Source: Sialis fuliginosa (lineage: Eukaryota; Arthropoda; Insecta; Megaloptera; Sialidae). Taken from it: a stretch of DNA of 64,000 bases. Location: contig OY540812.1 in assembly GCA_961205875.1 (NCBI GenBank), positions 31,815,098-31,879,097 on the forward strand, in the 5' to 3' direction. This document shows positions 46,601 to 58,759 of this stretch, one piece after another; position 1 is the first letter of the stretch; each line of letters opens with the position of its first letter. The position numbers were made by a program, and so were the translations under genes. Below the pieces are notes generated by a model. It did not search any database, was not told the DNA's origin, and saw nothing but the letters and a program-made list of their open reading frames with translations.

Positions 46601-49600
46601 AATTGATGATTATCGGATTTTCTCCATTATTTGCACTATATGACCTTCCTTCGCGTCAAATTTCAAGATTCTAGGTCAACGGGAAGTAGCTTATAGGTTT
46701 GGATGAACAGTGAGTCAGTATCAAAATATGTTTTGAAAAGCCGAATTTTTTACAAGACTGAAGTTATAGAACAGGCCTGGCAGTGGCGTAATAACGGGGG
46801 GGGGGGGTCGGGGGTGACCCCCCCCCGAAATATTCTGTGTTTTAAAAAAACGTATGTTTTGAGAAAACATCAGTTCAAAATACTTTCAAAAAATGTACTC
46901 ATATGAATTTAACCCCCCCCCCAAATTTTTTCTTACTACGCCAAATTGCTTCACGGGCCGCATTGACGACCTAAAATTTTTCGAGGGAAGCACATAACTT
47001 TTTTTCTAAAATATGTTCCATAATTTGTTAGAACTTTCGTACTTATTAATATTTTTCTGAACATTTTAATTTCTCGTAGTAGAACTACATCTTCTCGGCA
47101 ACCTTGGTAGCATGAATGTAAAGAAAAATGTCACCTTTTGAAATATCTCTAGAACTAATAATAATCGTAGAGCAATAAATAAAACGCCAATAGATTAATA
47201 ATAAGAGTTTGAGTCTGATTTCTTCTATCTATGTTACCACTCGTGTTGACAGCTTGGTACACTTTTGTTAATGCTGGGTTCTAATTGGTCAATTTGCAGA
47301 TTTACATGACTGGTACCAAAAACAGATTTTGATAAATCTGGAGGTTAACCTTCCATCCCTCAACCATTAAATATATTAGCACAAAAAATTAAGCTAATCT
47401 TCATAGGATTTTTAAACCATCAATATTTCACAAATGAAATAAAAATAATATAATCATTTGATTCAGTGGAAAAAGTCTTATGAGGGTGTAGGACAAACAA
47501 AATTACGCCCTATCTCACATATGAGCCGCGAAATTTACGAATTTGTGTAGTAAATAAATAGTAAAAAAAAAATTTAATATTTCATTCCGTCACAGATGAA
47601 CTAGTTTCATTCGATCAAAAATATTTCAGAATTTTATTTTGTATTATAAAAATAATTTAAATAATTAATATAATAATAATTTTTCTTAATCAGTCTAAAA
47701 TTTTTGAGGACGGACAGACATGGCGAAACTATAAGGTTTCCTAGTTTTCTACGGAAACCTAAACAGTTAGACATATGCTCTGAGTAGAGTATTGTATGAT
47801 TTACAAAAAAGGTTTTGAGGCATTTATATAATCGTATATTCAGTTCTCGTTACGTAAGCCGTGAAAGGTAAAAAAATGCTATTCTTGAAACTGTGTTGTT
47901 TTTAAATTGTTTAAATAATTTGTGCAGTGTTTATCATAAACAGATCTGTATCAATAAAATATGTATATTTTACTTTTAGAAATAATGCATGTGGTTTTCA
48001 TAATTCCACTGGTCTATTTAAAATAGCATGATCCACATTAAAAGATATTTATTATTTGTTTATTTATTTTGAATTAATTTTAAATTCAAATCTCACAAAA
48101 CCAGTTTGAATAAGTAAAGAGTGATTTCCGAGACAAGTATTATGTAAATTAAATGCTCACATAAAATGCTCATTTATAGACCGAACAAAATAAAAAAACA
48201 TGATGTAGATTACCTTGACGCATCCACGAAAGTAACTTTATTTTATAATATGATTTTGCCAATTCTATAGGTAAACTGTACTTCCTTATTACATTTTATT
48301 GAATATTTAACAATTTTAGTTACGTAAGAAATCTAATTTTAAGTTGATTCTTTATCCTCCATTTGTAATTTGGTTTGTTTTGGTCTTAGACAAGGGAAGC
48401 TATAGGACTCATAACACACTACCTATTAGAGCTGGGCGCGTGAGTAATTTTTGCTCACGATCACGCACGCTCACTCACGGTGACAAAAAAAAGTATTCAC
48501 GATCACGTACGCTCACGAATACTATTTTTTTACTAACGCCCGATCACGCACGGCGGGACACACTCGTGACATGATTTAATGTAATTGTTATAAAATTAAA
48601 TTTTGAAATGATGAAAATTAATATTTTTTACGTACAATATATTGTGTATATTTTATATTCATATTCATATTATTTCTTTTAAACTGTATTCTAGTACAAG
48701 TAATACCAAACAAAACAATAAGAAAATAATGCTACATTGCATTTTTTTGGTGTTCTGATATAGTTGACAATACTGACCATGTGAAAGTGCTTCTAAAAAT
48801 GACATAAATTTTTATATTGTATTTTTTAATGTCAAAATTCGTTTTAAAACGTTATAATATTTATGCATAGATATTAAAAAAAAAGATCAAATAAGTTTAT
48901 AAAAATATTGTCTTTAAATATACACACGAGAAAAATGTAATCACTCACGCTCACGCAGGTCACGGTCGTGACCCGACGTGACCCGAAAAATTCACGACCC
49001 GCGCCCAGCTCTACTACCTATTATATAATTGTTACCATATCACTCCACAAAAAATCGCTCCACGAGTTATTGGTGTATCGTTCGAATTATAAAACAAAAA
49101 TCAATTGTTTGGAATTATACAATTAGTTAATAATAAATGTTTTATATTGCAATTTAAAGTATTTAGAGAAACGTCTGTTTGCAATCATCATCTCTCTTAC
49201 AGAACAAATTCAATTGTAATTTAAAGTTTATTAGCATTTATAAATTTTCGACGCCATAAGTTTCGTATACGGACAAGTATAATCTAATGCCGTGTTTAGA
49301 CCGAAAAAACAAAACAGTAACATCGTGTCTTTTTGACAAAAGTGCAATAAACCCTATGCATTTTTAAAAACGATGTGTTTTCAAACACCCTGTTGCTGTT
49401 TTGTTTTCTTTGGTCTAAACACGGCATAAGGTTTTGGCATTAAGGTGTTTGGAGACTAAATGAAAATGTTACTATTAAATTGAAACTTTTACCAGTGATT
49501 TATTAATACGTCACAGCCCCAAAAATCGAAATTTCAAAATAATCGTCTGAATGGACTTTGAAAAAAAAGTGAATTTTTCGCTTATGATTCAAAAACGAAT

Positions 49601-51359
49601 AACAATACCTATAAAAAAAAATTAGATAAAAAAGTATTTAGGTTATTATCATTTTTCGCGTATTATATGAAATATGAAAGGTGTGAAACAGAGACAGATA
49701 AGTTTATGAAGCGCTCTGTCTGTCTCGGGTCCACTCTGCGCTTGCAATGCGTTTTTCTTAGAAATATGCAAAAAATAATTATGTACTTGTTAATTATAAT
49801 TACTAGCGAAAAATTCTCTCTTAATTTTTATTTTTACTATTTTTCAAAACCAGAAAACGATAGTTTTGAAATATATTTTCATAGAGCTCTAAAATTAAGT
49901 AGAATTATATTATACTAGCGCATTGGACTCAGTGTTACCCGGGGATATAAATTTAATCTGTAATAAACCTATTAATCATTGTTTTCACTTATAACTAACT
50001 ATTTACGCAGCGCACCCGAAGATACCTCCCCGACTTCAAAAGACTGAAAAAATCATTATCAACTACAACTTAGGGTCCCGAGGTTAGGGGGCCCGCGCGA
50101 CAGCGTAAAAACTTTTTTTTAATTTGGTTATTGAAAATGTTACACTAATAACAAATTTTGATTTTAATGACCCTTTTTTCGTTGCCAACTTGAATTTTAC
50201 ATTTATTATTCATGAAAATTTGTAGCAAGTGCATAATTAAATAAAAAACTTGAAATTGTTGACCAAAAAAAAAAGGATAAAAAAGTTACGGCCCTGATAC
50301 AACTGTAATTTATATAAAAACATAGCAGCCAAGGAATACAGAATTCTATAATTACGGTTTCAATATTTTATTTAATTTAGGTAAATATGACCATTTCTCT
50401 TTCAAATATTTTGTCGAACAATTGGATGATTTTTAATAATTTAATATTTTGAAATTAATTGAAAATTGAAATATAAAGACATATTTCACTTCCAAGAAAG
50501 GAAAAATATCGAAACTGATATTGATTGTTGCTAACCTATTTATTTATTTAGATTTTCATATAAATTCTAAGACGAGACCTGGTGTTTTCTGGGAGTTTGA
50601 AAATATAATTTTACACGATTTTTACAGTAACTACAGAACGAATTTTATTCCGAATTTCACTAATGGATAGATTAAGTTTGGATGTATAATTTGTGGATAT
50701 TTTGTGTAAATGTCATCAAGTCGGAAAAAAACAATTCGCAGTGAATCGTGTGTGTGGGCATGTTGGGTGGGCATGTTGGACGGGTATGTTGGGTGGGTAT
50801 GTTGGGTAGGCATGTTGAGTGGGCATGTTGAATTATTTAGGTTACTATGATTTTGTGGATATTAACCCGGGTGACACCGGGTCCAATGCGCTAGTATACA
50901 ATAAATATGTAAGAAGTTTTGACTTACTTATTGTTTGTATTAATAAAAACGTCTAATATTTAGTGACATAGAACTCGGGAATTATAAATCACACAAACTT
51001 CGTAATGGTCTTAAAATATTCCTTATGTTATCTAGTTTAAATTTTTTAAAATTCAAATTATTCCGAGGAATCGTTTATAAATTTTAGCCCTTTGAGTGTA
51101 TTTTTGATCATATGCTAATATCTGAAGATGCTTTTTAAAACGTCAAATATTGGTACAGAATCGAAAAAAAATTCGGGAAAATTGGACCTTAAATACAATA
51201 AAAAATATAAATATAAATACCTGTATTAGCTCCCGTAATAATAACAGTTTTCCCATTCATCCTTTTTTTGCTCGTACATTTTTTTAATGTTGATTTCATA
51301 TAAATCCGACCAACAATAATCAGACATAATGTAACAATTATTTGCCAATACCACACCAT
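43629..51359 (-). CDS. Retinol dehydrogenase 11/12/13-like short-chain dehydrogenase
   Basis: Four coding exons on the minus strand: 51359-51221, 46346-46017, 44681-44389, 43811-43629. Donors and acceptors are GT/AG, phases fit, and the sum is 945 nt, a complete 314-residue protein, usual for the family. Residues 3-20 form a hydrophobic signal anchor starting MVWYWQ. The NAD(P)-binding TGANTGIG motif is at 42-49 (split across the first intron), NNAG at 121-124, the serine region NVSS at about 169-172 and the catalytic Y196-x3-K200, so the enzyme should be active. The HPGAVRTDVFRN stretch is typical of insect RDH12/13-like enzymes, which reduce or oxidise retinoids or other lipid aldehydes on membranes. 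Intron 1 (46347-51220) and intron 3 (43812-44388) are largely transposons. The exact RDH orthologue cannot be named because insects carry several paralogues. The 5' UTR and promoter are not seen; a CpG-rich patch lies 6.2 kb upstream. Confidence 0.93.
43863..44363. mobile_element. MITE family G, copy 3, filling dehydrogenase intron 3
   Basis: Ends GGTACTGGCACCGGTCA and TGGTGCCAGTATC are inverted. The element occupies about 500 of the 577 nt of the intron between exons 44389-44681 and 43629-43811. Confidence 0.85.
44867..45024. mobile_element. Harbinger-type MITE with TTA duplication
   Basis: Ends GGGTCGATCCAGACTAT and its perfect complement, flanked by TTA (44864-44866 and 45025-45027). 158 bp. 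Inner GGTCTGGTCTCG and GACCGAGACCGG blocks link it to 7138-7327. Lies in dehydrogenase intron 2. Confidence 0.9.
45219..45612. repeat. Fold-back element with direct and inverted internal copies
   Basis: Outer ends ACACAGGTCCACAAA and TTTGTGGACCTGTGT are inverted. Inside, a block of about 110 bp (ACCCAACTTTTCTTTTGTAT to AACAAAATCACGAG) occurs twice directly (from about 45246 and 45400) and once inverted (45496-45598). A related fragment is at 53960-53995. Confidence 0.8.
46781..46943. mobile_element. Short hAT-like MITE with poly-G/poly-C ends
   Basis: CAGTGGCGTAATAAC followed by a G run on the left; a C run then TACTACGCCA on the right, inverted. 163 bp. No clean target duplication. Confidence 0.5.
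48428..49012. mobile_element. Mutator-like MITE with 10-bp target duplication
   Basis: Inverted ends AGAGCTGGGCGCG and CGCGCCCAGCTCT (the right end reads CCGCGCCCAGCTCT). Identical 10-bp flanks ACTACCTATT at 48418-48427 and 49013-49022. Near both ends CTCACGATCACGCACG-type words repeat in opposing orientation. No transposase. The 9-11 bp duplication suits Mutator. It is inserted in an older repeat (compare 57067-57502). Confidence 0.85.
49023..49270 (+). repeat. Older MITE split by the Mutator-like insertion
   Basis: Together with 48380-48417 this matches the complement of 57120-57500: TCTTAGACAAGG, then ATTACCTA-like, TTACCATATCACTCCAC, TTATAAAAC-AATTGTTT and GACGCCATAAG. Another diverged copy is 16030-16310. 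Confidence 0.7.
49911..50898. mobile_element. DNA element with TATACTAGCGCATTGGAC ends
   Basis: Perfect 18-bp inverted ends TATACTAGCGCATTGGAC (49911-49928 and 50881-50898), then imperfectly GTGTYACCCGGG for another 18 bp. Length 988 bp, non-coding. It contains a minisatellite at 50754-50830. TA ends might be target duplications, but the superfamily is not clear. Confidence 0.8.
50754..50830 (+). repeat. Minisatellite, GGGCATGTTGGGTG-type unit
   Basis: About five units of 15 bp with small changes (GGGCATGTTGGGTGG, GGGTATGTTGGGTGG, AGGCATGTTGAGTGG), inside the element 49911-50898. Confidence 0.85.
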
Positions 51360-51684
51360 TTTGTCAACAAATCACAACTAGTAGGTATATTCGACAACTA
51401 ATTAAAATAATCCAAGTACTTCTTGTTTTATAAAATGATAAAAAGCTATAACAGTTTAATTTGAATGCGGAAAACAAAATGATTAAAATTAAATACTTGA
51501 ATGTTATGCGATTGATTTTTAGATATATTTGTATTAATTTTTATAAAACCCGTTTTGCAGTTTTCGTTATAAAAAAACAAGTGTAGCCGGTACAATTTAG
51601 TTTGGATAAAGAGTGGGGAATATTTAACAAAATTATAGTTTATTGATTTTTTTTTTAATTTCGAAGGTGGGGTCTTTATAAAAC

Positions 51685-51875
51685 ACTAGCTGTTATCCGC
51701 GGCTTCGTCCACTTGGAATTTGATTTTTTTTAAATCTAATCAGTTTTTCGGTATACAAAGTAGCCTTCAGGATGCAAGCTATCTCTTTGACAAATTTCAT
51801 CAAAATCGGTTCAGCGGTTTAGCCGTGAAAAAGTAACAAAAGAGTTAATTTCGCATTTATGAAATTAGTATGGAC
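51685..51875 (+). mobile_element. RTE-type retroposon 3' end
   Basis: ACTAGCTGTTATCCGCGGCT, then CAAAGTAGCC, CAAATTTCATCAAAATCGG, TTCAGCGGTTTAGCCGTGA and AATTTCGCATTTATGA: the typical 3' region of insect RTE-like retroposons. A related tail is at 61075-61215. Confidence 0.75.
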
Positions 51876-51904
51876 TAATTTCCAGGAGTGTGGTATTTTT
51901 TCTA

Positions 51905-52500
51905 TTTTTTAGATTTCCGTAGGAAACTAGAAAACCTTATAGTTTCGCCATGTCCGTCCTCAAAAATTTTAAGCAGATTAAGATGAAATTTTGTATACGG
52001 ACGAAGACTGATAACACAAAAACAGAAATGATAAGATTTTTGAAAAAAAAAAATTCCCATAGACTGAAAAGTGAACTCATATTTTTTTTTTCACTTACCC
52101 CATTGAGTGGGATGTCATTAGATAGGTCTCCTAAAATGCAACAAAAAATGTTATATGATCTTTTGATTTTAACCCTTCAGTCACGATATATTTAAATTTA
52201 AGTGTCGTTATCAGAGCGTCCCCAACCCCTTAATTTCTAAACTATCTATTCAAAAAATCTGAAAAAAATTCAGAATGTAGCTTTTAATTAGTACTTCCAT
52301 TGACAATTATAACGAACACTGTCAAAATTATTTTGGACCCTCTCTCATAGACTGAAATTTTTTTTTACTTACCCCATTTAGTGGGGTATTTTTAGATAGG
52401 TCTCCTAAAATGCAACAAAAATGTTATATGACCTTTTGATTTTAACCCTTCAGTCACGATATATTTGCATTTAAATGTCGTTGTTAGAGCGTCTTTAACA
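51905..52500 (-). repeat. Repeat family S, inverted, with internal duplication
   Basis: Starts TTTCCGTAGGAAACTAG. The block CACTTACCCCATTGAGTGGG to AGTGTCGTTATCAGAGCGTC appears twice (from about 52091 and 52370), so the copy was partly duplicated in tandem. Confidence 0.7.
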
Positions 52501-54164
52501 TTAAATGGATGAGCCTGCAGATCCGCAGCGTCCCTGTAAACATTTGTAACATTTTGAGAACCACTGACTGTAGTTAATTAGAGAAAATTTGAGAACTGCA
52601 CAATTTCAGGCAAAGCAATAAAATTACTAAATCATTTGTTGAGAAAAATTACTAAAAAAAGAATATTTGGGGTATTTTATATTATATAACATATTAATAA
52701 TATAATAATAATATATTAATGTAATATATAATATATTAATATTACTAAATTAATATTTTTTAATGTAACCGGTAATTCATCAGAATTTTGTAATTTGCAA
52801 GTATAAGAATATATGACCTTACTATTATATAACAAAACAAATTAATCACAGTGAACGAAAAACAGATATGTAAGATTTAATGTTGTAAGTTTCTCAATAC
52901 CTACCAAAAAACAACTCTGTTTTTCTATTTTTAATAATTAAAAACATGTTACACCAAATCGTCTGTTATGTGATCTTTAGTGTTCTGTATCAAAATCGGA
53001 AAAAAGAACATTTATGTAATCAACACTTTGTCTGACTGTCTGTCTGTCACAGCATTCTAGCTACTGAACTAGGGGCTTTGCCAAATCACGCCATATTTAG
53101 ATGCTCAAATTTACTCGGGTCTCAGGCTTTGGCTACGACCATCGTATTTTTTAAATTATATTATACTTCTACCATTATTTTTAATATTTTACAAAAACGG
53201 CATAAGATCGTTGTGAACATTCATTTACACATTTTTACATTCAACGTATTCAATAGAGGTTATTTTTTAATTTTAATAGAAAATGGTAATTGTAATTTTT
53301 TGTTCATACGAACCTTTTTTTGTTACTTTCGATATATTTCATTATTAATTTGTATATTTTCAATTTTGAGATGAATCTATGTATATTTATCAATAAAACA
53401 ATACTAAAATTTTTGAGTGTCATACACATATTTGCAGAAATAAACAACTAATTGCATTCGTTTTTAATGTCATTATTTTACTCTTATAACACTGATCTGG
53501 TATTATTATAATATATGGATAGCGGATGCCTGTGGAATTACTACCTACTAAACCGGATGGTTAAATTAAAATAATATACAGGTATTCGCGTGCTTGATAA
53601 ATGTATTGTTATGCGATTTTATAGCACTTGTAATTCCAAACATATTTTTTACTACACACAAGCCACTATTCTAAGCGGTTTACGAGCTATTTACAAATTT
53701 AAAATTTTACCTACATATCAATGGTCGATTTTACCGTCTAAACTTAAAAACGGGCACGTATAAAAAAGATGTCCTTAATTTTTCCTTGATTAACATTTTT
53801 ACCAAGTTCCATTAAAATCCGAGAGTGGCACATGGTGATGTTTCCTTGTCAGTTATACACTTTTTCCCTAGGCTAGGGGAAAATTGTGGGGTTTAGGGGA
53901 AATTCTGAGGTCGGATTCCGATTCAGTGGCTCAAATTCCATAAGGGTAGCCTAGTCACGTGTAAAGTTCAGACCACTTTTTTTTGTGGGCCTTTGTAATC
54001 AGTTCAGCCATGTCAAAGCACTTAATAAATTCAAAAGATATACCTGCCTACCAATAGATAGATTATAGATAAAAATTATAAATTTCATTATAATAGAAGA
54101 AAATTTTACACGTCTATCTGATTCATACATTCTTTGTAATGCAGTGGTGTAATGCAACCATTAA
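52501..54164. other. AT-rich sequence upstream of the dehydrogenase, no gene seen
   Basis: A family S-like end (TTAGTGTTCTGTATCAAAAT, CTGTCTGTCTGTCACAGC) at 52980-53060 and TATTAATATAATA low-complexity DNA at 52680-52750. Nothing else recognised. Confidence 0.45.
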
Positions 54165-55024
54165 TATGCAGGGTGATTTACAACTAGTGTAAAAAAAATA
54201 ACAGTAGATCGAGGATGTAATTTTAAGCAAAAAACCTTATGTGAACCTACAAAATACACAAAATATACTTTATTTATTATAGGAACAACAAAAAAGAAAG
54301 TATTGCAGACATTTACTTAATACGGATGCTTCAAATTATACAAAATACTTATATAAATACTTATATTCTTGTTCTATGATTGAAAATAAGATATAAAGTT
54401 AATACAAAATATACCTCCAAAACTACATTTTTATCAAAAAATAGCCACTTATAGTTTCATTTTTGATATTATACTTATGATTTTGTAACAGCAATACAAC
54501 TGGCTATAACTCTATGTTGATAAGTATTAGGAGGTGTATTTATATTAACTTTTTATCTAATTTTTAATCATAGAACAAGAATATAAGCGTATTTTGTATA
54601 ATTTGAAGCATCCGTATTAAGTAAAATTCTGCAATACTTTTTTTTTATTAATATTTCTCTTAAACAATTGGTCCTATAATAAATAAACAAAGTATATTTT
54701 AGTGTATTTTGAAAAATCTTCTACAAGAACCCAACTCAGGAAAAAATTCAAGAACAAAAAAATACTTGATAAAAATCGGCGGGCCCACTGGCCCCATACA
54801 CCCCTGGTCTAAATTATTATTATTTGATACTGAAAATCGAATACATTTATTAATACCAATCCCTGTATCAAATTTCATAACTGTAGCACAAAGAGTTCTC
54901 TAGATATTAATAAACACTAATTTTTTGGCCCCCTCACGAAGAATTTCCGGACATAGGTTTTTTGCATAAAATTACATCCTCGATCTACTGTTAATTTTTT
55001 TACAGTAGTTGTAATCACCTGTAT
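54165..55024. mobile_element. Mariner-like fold-back element, copy C
   Basis: Ends CAGGGTGATTTACAACTAGT and its diverged complement; the outer 75 bp pair through AGTAGATCGAGGATGTAATT. The interior is a long palindrome akin to copies A and B (AATACGGATGCTTCAAATTA, GGCCCCATACACCCCTGGTC). Confidence 0.8.
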
Positions 55025-55484
55025 GATTTCAAATCCAATAAAACGTTCTAATTATGTTTCAATCAAGTTATAATTGTTTAAATATAGAAATTCTAACTTT
55101 TGACGTACGAAAAATCGTAGGGGTTATTTAAAGAAAATTTTACAACTGCACATTTTCCTTATTTTTTTTTTTTTGCTTTCTACTTTTATAACTGTACTTT
55201 TAATAACTAAATAATCATTAAAACTATATTTATTATATAGATTTTTACACGCTGATTTCAAATATAACCAGTAATAACCACCCGTTCAAACGTTACGGCA
55301 AATTTTTCTCCAAAATTTTGAAAAAAACTGGCAGGTTTGTATTCAATTGAATATTTAGTTCTGCAGCTAACGTCATGCGTTATATGACACACTAACAAAG
55401 GCTATTATTAATATGTGATGGAAGGACCAATATAAAATAAAATGTTAAGATTTTGGCACTTTTTAATGGGGTTTGTGTTGGAAA

Positions 55485-55715
55485 TGGGTTACTATTTTTT
55501 TGATGAGTGGGATATTAAATGAAAGCTGACAATTTAAGAAATTACAATACGCATACGTTTTGTTATTATTAATTAAAAAAAAATCGTAAAAATATTTTGT
55601 CTTATGCCCATATCTCCGAAAAATTGTAGGAAAATCTGAAAAAATTGTATGTATGAACAATGGATGCTAAGGTCATAAAAAAACTATCAACACTCGCCAC
55701 AATAGGCATGATGAC
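55485..55715. repeat. Second copy of the msl-2-intron repeat
   Basis: Same orientation and block order as 14555-14830. Confidence 0.6.
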
Positions 55716-56244
55716 TAATTTAAAAAAACTATTCTATGATGATCTTGTGTGTCTCCTATTTCCAAAAAATACTTATTTCTGCAGAAAATAAAGGTTTAAT
55801 CGCAAAAATTGGTCCTTTTAAAACAAATTTTGAATTTGACGCCAAAACGCTAGCAGGTGTCATGGCGCATTTGTGACGTCACGCCTATGTAAACACTCCT
55901 TGTCAACAATAATTAATCCTTGTTCCATCGCTAACGTTTCTCGGTTTTAGTTTTGGTAACACAAAACTGAGCAAATTGATAATTTAAAATCACAAAATAA
56001 TTTATAAACAGTGCAGATATTAATGAAACAAAAATGATGTTTACATATGCGTGACGTCATTCCCTCTGATTGGTGTTCCATCTAACATGGGGGATTATTG
56101 TATTCAGTGTTTTTATTTTAACAAAAATTATATTAATCTCGCTTTTAATATAAAAATAAATATATTTTTTAGAATCTTTTAAACTTATTTCATTATTTAA
56201 AATCATAATTTCAGTGATTCTTTGTTAGTGGGATCATGCCTATT
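55701..56244. mobile_element. MITE with AATAGGCATGAT ends
   Basis: AATAGGCATGATGACTAA at the left and TAGTGGGATCATGCCTATT at the right are inverted. GCGTGACGTCAT and TGTGACGTCACGC words are inside. Non-coding, about 544 bp. Confidence 0.65.
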
Positions 56245-56744
56245 ACGTATTTTTTTCGTTTAAAAAAATTACAACGCACGTCTCTAGGCTACGCCATTTT
56301 AATATTTTTTTTGCAAAACTATTGGGAATTGACATAAAAGTAAAGGAAATAAAATAACGAAGCCAAAAATATATCATATGTTATAGTTTGTAATACTCTC
56401 TTAAAACGCTTAACATTCGTAATACCCAGTTTCCGGCGCATATTTAGTATTATTTATGCATTACGTACAATGTACAAATATGTATTAATACCATAGCTCC
56501 TTAAAGGGGTGGCTGATAGGAACCTAGCATGGGAGCTTGGGGCTAAGGGGGCCCGGCGCGGCGAGTGAACAAGCTTTTTTTTGGTCGTCGTAAAAAAACT
56601 GTCTTAGGATTCTTAGTAGGAAGGGACCCGCAGAAAATTCTAGTTTCGGAGCCCGCAAAAGTATATAGCTTGGAGAATTATTTAAAAAATAAAAATTTAA
56701 AACTTTTTCTATTTATTTTGTTTTAGCAATAAATAAAAAACGAA

Positions 56745-57060
56745 ATGTTAAAAAAATTCTAGAATAATTCTCCAAAGATCTACAACGATCTACAAAGATT
56801 TCTAAAGATTGTTGAAGATAGAGATAGAGATTGTAACGTTGAAAATTCATGAAATTTCAATGTTGAAAGTTCATGAATTTTCAACGTTACAACGATCTTC
56901 AGAGATCTTTGTAAATCGTTGTAGATCTTTGTAGATCGTTGTAGATTTTTGCAGGTCTCCACAGATCAAAAACCAGTGAAAAAATATGATGTTGTCTCAA
57001 AATGTAGATCTATCAATATCTGATTTGATCACTTCAGATCTGAAATTTTTTCCCGGGTGA
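56745..57060. repeat. Piece of the CCGGG-ended, GATCTACAA-rich element
   Basis: Matches 42170-42360 and 42720-42846: AGATCTACAACGATCTACAA, mirrored AATTTTCAACGTT, CTCCACAGATCAAAAAC and the TTTTTTCCCGGG end. Confidence 0.7.
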
Positions 57061-57066
57061 TTTTAA

Positions 57067-57502
57067 TATTATAATCTTAGATTAGGAAAGACTATGGATA
57101 CATAACAACCAATGCTAGTCCGTATATGAAAGTGTTACCAAAATTTGTCGGCGGCCATCTTTTTTTAATTGTCCAAACCGCATATTATCCCATAGGCGTC
57201 AGTTGAAAATTTATAATATGCAAATATGCTTTAAATTACAATTGAATTTAGTATGTATGAGAGATGATAGTTCCAAATAGACGTTTCTCTGTTAATCAAT
57301 TATCACTGAAATACTTTTAAAGACAATATAAAACATTTATTATTAATTAATTTTATAATTCAAAACAATTGATATTTATATAAAAATCTGAATGATACGC
57401 CAATGATCCTTGGCGCGATTTTTCGTGGTGTGATATGGTAACAACACTAGGTAATGTGTTATTTGTCCTTTATCTTTCCTTGTCTAAGATTATAATAATC
57501 AA
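57067..57502. mobile_element. MITE with TTATAATCTTAGA ends
   Basis: Left ATTATAATCTTAGATTAGG and right CCTTGTCTAAGATTATAAT are inverted. Other copies: 48380-49270 (inverted, interrupted by a Mutator-like element) and 16030-16310 (diverged fragment). Confidence 0.75.
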
Positions 57503-57860
57503 ATGGAAGCGAATTTAAATGAAAACTGGTCGATCACTTCTGCATGCGACTCCTACGGTCCATGCTCTATGTTTATGGTTATATGTTTGCCCGCGCAAGC
57601 GCGACACGGACTAGTCCTGTGCGCCGGCACCGGACCACAGAGCGCGCGGGTGCCTAGCAACGGTAACCAAGCGCACCGTACGCCGTTGTTAGTGATTGCT
57701 CCGCGGCGATCCGAGGACCTAGTGCTCGCTCCCGACGCGCGACAGACCCCGTGCATGCGGCACACAGGTGGTTACGCGATCAAAACAGTGCTCACTCCTA
57801 TATATGTATACCGGGTGTTGTTCAACTTCGCTACCGTACATACGGCAAATCAATGATGTT
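57503..57860. promoter_or_regulatory. CpG-dense island, candidate promoter or first exon
   Basis: About 57580-57780 is roughly 60 percent GC and full of CpG (GCGCGCGGGTGCC, CCGCGGCGATCCG, CCCGACGCGCGAC), against about 30 percent GC around it. A 117-codon open frame (57503-57856, plus) and a 70-codon frame on the other strand overlap it, but neither has a known domain, so they may only reflect GC content. It sits 6.2 kb upstream of the dehydrogenase start (minus strand), so it could hold that gene's promoter and a non-coding exon. Confidence 0.4.
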
Positions 57861-57982
57861 TCAGATGCATGCAAATTGTTGATCACCTGTTGATATCACA
57901 ACTAATTCGTAAGTACGTTTTTTCTCTCTCCACCAAATAAATAAAAATAATAATAATTTATTTTATAGTTTATTAATTATAA

Positions 57983-58356
57983 AGCCCCATAAAAAAGGTT
58001 TTAATCTTTTATTTTGACTGTGTTTTTCTTACGTATTTTTGGACGCTGGAAATTAATTCGACAAATAAAAAGCTCGCTGACCTTTAAAATTTTTTGCTTT
58101 AAAAAAAATAGCAAAATATTTTAAAGCCTCCACAGGCCGTGATAATTTTTTTCAACCAAATTTAATGAATTACTTTTATTAATCAGACTTTTCTCTTCAA
58201 TTTGTTTTTTTTTGTATCGCTTTATCAACTATTTTTCAAGAAAAAATTTTTCACGTTGTTTGTTATATTTTATCGTCAAATTTGTTTCCAGTGCCCAAAA
58301 ATACGTAAAAAAACACAGTCCAGTTAAAAGAGGTTAAGCCTTTTTTTATGGGCCTG
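57983..58356. repeat. Fold-back MITE
   Basis: Left GCCCCATAAAAAAGG to GTATTTTTGGACGCTGGAAA pairs with right TTTCCAGTGCCCAAAAATAC to CCTTTTTTTATGGGC. Arms about 75 bp. Non-coding. Confidence 0.75.
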
Positions 58357-58759
58357 CGTTATTTGTAAAAACATCTGAGGACGAAATTTCTATCTGACAG
58401 TAACTTTGGAACAAGCGTAAAATTTACAAGAAAAAAAATGTATTTACAAAGAATTTTGCTTTTTGGTTGAAATGCGCTGATCGAAAGTTGTAATGGGCGC
58501 AACCTACATATTTTCCGCTCCAGAGGCCCCAAAAATTTTATATTTATTTTTATTTTGATCTCCTAAGTCCTAAAGAATTAACTTTTAGAAAAAATTGCTT
58601 ATGAATACAAATAAATTATTTTTAGAATTTTTTATTTTTTGTTTCTTTGGCATGTAATGTTATATTAACGGTGGAACATATATGTGTATTATATCTAAAA
58701 TAACATTGATTTCCCTATGTACCGTATTGAACTTATACATTCTCTATATACATTATACA

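Noticed and set aside
57503-57856. 117-codon frame as a definite gene
   Set aside because: No domain, overlapping frames on both strands and high GC (few stop codons by chance); kept only as part of the CpG island.
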